A stretch of DNA of 26,028 bases from an uncultured Bacteroidales bacterium. Its GTDB lineage: Bacteria; Bacteroidota; Bacteroidia; Bacteroidales; UBA932. The notes beneath the pieces are model-generated. The model saw nothing but the letters and a program-made list of their open reading frames with translations, did no database searches and was not told the DNA's origin. Location: contig CAMJHW010000004.1 of the NCBI GenBank assembly GCA_946405645.1, positions 1 through 26,028 of the forward strand. The letters run 5' to 3'. Positions 24,338-26,028 of this stretch are shown here, piece after piece. The translations under genes and the position numbers were made by a program. How positions within the stretch are numbered: position 1 is the stretch's first letter; the number at the start of each line of letters is the position of its first letter.

Positions 24338-25606
24338 TTGAGAACTAGACTATCAATATCCATCGCAGCCTTGCTGCTCCTGTCCTTTGCCGTCAGCGCA
24401 CAGGACAAGATAAAGCATGGATTCAACTCCGTTCCCTATCCCGTGATCGGATACAGCGACGACCTCGGCATACAGTACGGAGTCAACTATACCTTGTTCG
24501 ACTACGGCGACGGATCCATCTTCCCGAACTACCGGCACAAGGCCGTGATGGAGTATTCCCGCTATACCCGTGGCCAGACCGGTCTCAAACTCACATACCA
24601 GTCGGCATACCTCATTCCTGGCATCCGCTTCTCCGCGGCTCTCGCCTACAACAGGAACCCGATGTATCACTTCTACGGGTTCAACGGTTCCGCTACTCCG
24701 GTCAACCGCGCGCTGGACCGCAAGGACGGAGTGGCATACTACGACATCGACCGCAAGTTCATCCGTGCCGTCGCCACCTTCCAGGGCGTGATCATCGACG
24801 GGCTCGACTGGGCTGCCGGTGTCAATTTCCTTTCGTACAAGATAGGTTCCCTGGATCCGAAATTCGGTTATGACCCGCAGAATTCCCTCTACAACCGCTA
24901 TATTGAGGCCGGGGTCATACGCCCGGACGAAGCTTCGGGAGGAAACGTGCTCGAGTTCAACGCCGGATTGGTCTATGATACCCGAAACGCCACGACCATC
25001 CCCTCACGCGGTATCTGGTCGGAGCTGTATGTAACGGGGTCGCCCGATGTCTTCAATACAGGCTACAAGTACACGAGGCTCAGCGCGCATTTCCGCCACT
25101 ATGTCGGCATCGTGGACAACGACCGGCTCACGTTCGCATATCATCTGGCGTACCAGGGGATAATCGGCGGCAACCCTCCTTTCTACATTCTTCAGAACAT
25201 CACTTCTCTCGTGGTCAACAAGACCGTCAACGAAGGACTCGGCAACAAGAACACCATCCGCGGCACCCTGTACAACCGTTTCATCGGAAGAGGGTATGTC
25301 TGGGGCAATTTCGAGACCCGCGTCAAGCTGTTCAGCTTCATTGCGAGGAACCAGGCGTTCTACATCGCCGCCAACCCGTTCTTCGACTGCGGAGCGATAG
25401 TGGCTCCCTACCGTATGGAAGAAGTTACCAAGATGCAGGCGGGCAGCGGAACGTACAAGGATGCGACAAAGTTCCACGGAAGCTACGGAGCCGGACTCAA
25501 ACTGGTGATGAACCGCAACTTCGTGATGTCTGTGGAGGTGGCCAGGCCGCTGAACCGGGACGACGGTCATTTCGGCCTCATCATGGGGTCCAACTATCTT
25601 TTCTAG
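24338..25606 (+). CDS. Omp85/BamA-type surface antigen barrel protein
   Basis: The 422-residue product begins at TTG with a clean signal peptide (MRTRLSISIAALLLLSFAVSAQ). No ATG or GTG exists in frame between the upstream stop (24311) and the TTG, and the next in-frame Met lies far into the mature protein. The mature part looks like a 16-strand barrel of the bacterial surface antigen (Omp85) class: IGYSDDLGIQYGVNYTLFDYGD, FNAGLVYDTRNATTIPSRGIW, IRGTLYNRFIGRGYVWGNFE and the terminal SNYLF with final Phe. No POTRA domains are present, so it is not BamA itself. Its cargo or role is unknown. It converges with the helicase gene, leaving 3 nt between stops. Confidence 0.85.
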   Translation: MRTRLSISIAALLLLSFAVSAQDKIKHGFNSVPYPVIGYSDDLGIQYGVNYTLFDYGDGSIFPNYRHKAVMEYSRYTRGQTGLKLTYQSAYLIPGIRFSAALAYNRNPMYHFYGFNGSATPVNRALDRKDGVAYYDIDRKFIRAVATFQGVIIDGLDWAAGVNFLSYKIGSLDPKFGYDPQNSLYNRYIEAGVIRPDEASGGNVLEFNAGLVYDTRNATTIPSRGIWSELYVTGSPDVFNTGYKYTRLSAHFRHYVGIVDNDRLTFAYHLAYQGIIGGNPPFYILQNITSLVVNKTVNEGLGNKNTIRGTLYNRFIGRGYVWGNFETRVKLFSFIARNQAFYIAANPFFDCGAIVAPYRMEEVTKMQAGSGTYKDATKFHGSYGAGLKLVMNRNFVMSVEVARPLNRDDGHFGLIMGSNYLF

Positions 25607-25609
25607 AGA

Positions 25610-26028
25610 TTACTGTTTCTTCTCCGGGCGCATCTTGGCATACTTGAGAAGTATGGTCTTCGGCTCCGGATAATCATCAAAGGATATCTTTGCCTTGAGC
25701 TCGGGGAAAGAACCCGTTATGTCCAGGATGAGTCCCGGACCGAATCGGTTGTGCTCGATGCGCTGGCCGATGCTGAAATCTCGCATGGGCGAAGGCACGA
25801 AGGTGGCTTCGTCATAGCGCGAGGCCGGCGGAGCCGTGGCAACGGGCCGGCGGGACGCGGCCGCAGGCGCGGTCTGCGCGGGGCGGGACGGGACGGACGG
25901 CTGCGCCTGCCCGGCTCCGCCGCGCCTTTCCTTGAAATAAGTCACACTCGAAGAGCTGCCGTAACGGTAGCCTCCGCGGCCGAAGAAATGCGAGCCGAAG
26001 CCGCCGAAGCCTCCGTCTTCCTCCTCCA
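25610..26028 (-). CDS. uvrD: UvrD/PcrA-type DNA helicase, C-terminal end (partial)
   Basis: Only the last part of this minus-strand gene is in the window; the reading frame stays open to the edge at 26028. The end carries the UvrD/PcrA C-terminal module: IGQRIEHNRFGPGLILDI, then KISFDDYPEPKTILLKYAKM close to the stop. Before it is a low-complexity linker rich in Gly/Phe (GGFGGFGSHFF, GRGGYRYGSSSS) and then Ala/Pro/Gln-rich. The family unwinds DNA 3'-5' in repair and replication restart, and the C-terminal module binds RNA polymerase in PcrA. The motor domains, if present, lie outside the window. A GTG at 25945 is in frame but is not the start. Symbol given on family resemblance; PcrA is equally apt. 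Confidence 0.85.
   Translation of the reverse strand, partial: EEEDGGFGGFGSHFFGRGGYRYGSSSSVTYFKERRGGAGQAQPSVPSRPAQTAPAAASRRPVATAPPASRYDEATFVPSPMRDFSIGQRIEHNRFGPGLILDITGSFPELKAKISFDDYPEPKTILLKYAKMRPEKKQ

Overview
The window looks like a stretch of chromosome from a GC-rich member of the order Bacteroidales. The reasons are a SusC/SusD pair, a hybrid two-component regulator with an AraC-type output domain, DUF4493/DUF6359 lipoproteins, weak Shine-Dalgarno signals, and several promoters of the Bacteroidetes type (TTTG, about 19 nt, TAnnTTTG). Genus cannot be settled from the sequence alone.

Layout. Positions 1-84 hold an unidentified nested stem structure next to the 3' end of a minus-strand polysaccharide pyruvyl transferase gene (89-1405). 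A tRNA-Gly(CCC) with its own promoter and terminator lies at 1486-1559. A secreted Gly/Pro-rich Spy/CpxP-like protein follows (1665-2492). Positions 2627-22337 form a pentose/xylo-oligosaccharide utilisation locus. It contains a GH3 lipoprotein glycosidase (+), xylB-xylA (-), susC-susD (-), a hybrid regulator (+), then a GPH-type sugar symporter, a cytoplasmic GH43 enzyme and an M16 peptidase lipoprotein (+). After it come a DUF4493/DUF6359 lipoprotein (-), a 420-bp AT-rich gene-free stretch, a second small Spy/CpxP-like protein, an Omp85-type barrel protein, and the C-terminal end of a UvrD/PcrA-type helicase (-) that runs off the window.

Inferred working of the locus: SusCD brings xylose-containing oligosaccharides across the outer membrane. 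The GH3 enzyme trims them on the cell surface or in the periplasm. The GPH symporter imports pentose or short oligomers, the cytoplasmic GH43 finishes hydrolysis, and XylA and XylB convert xylose to xylulose 5-phosphate. The regulator is transcribed divergently from susC, and the region between them holds a consensus susC promoter and a 9-bp inverted repeat that could be its operator.

The most unusual observation is in the regulator. It has a sensor propeller, a Y_Y_Y domain, a membrane segment, a HisKA domain with an intact H-box, a receiver domain and an AraC output, but no HATPase_c (ATP-binding) domain between HisKA and receiver. It should not be able to autophosphorylate in the usual way. 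Other points of interest are the unidentified structured element at 1-84, non-consensus tertiary-core bases in tRNA-Gly(CCC), several operator-like palindromes, a TTG start for the barrel protein, and the hairpin plus 12-codon reading frame in the 23.4-23.8 kb gap.
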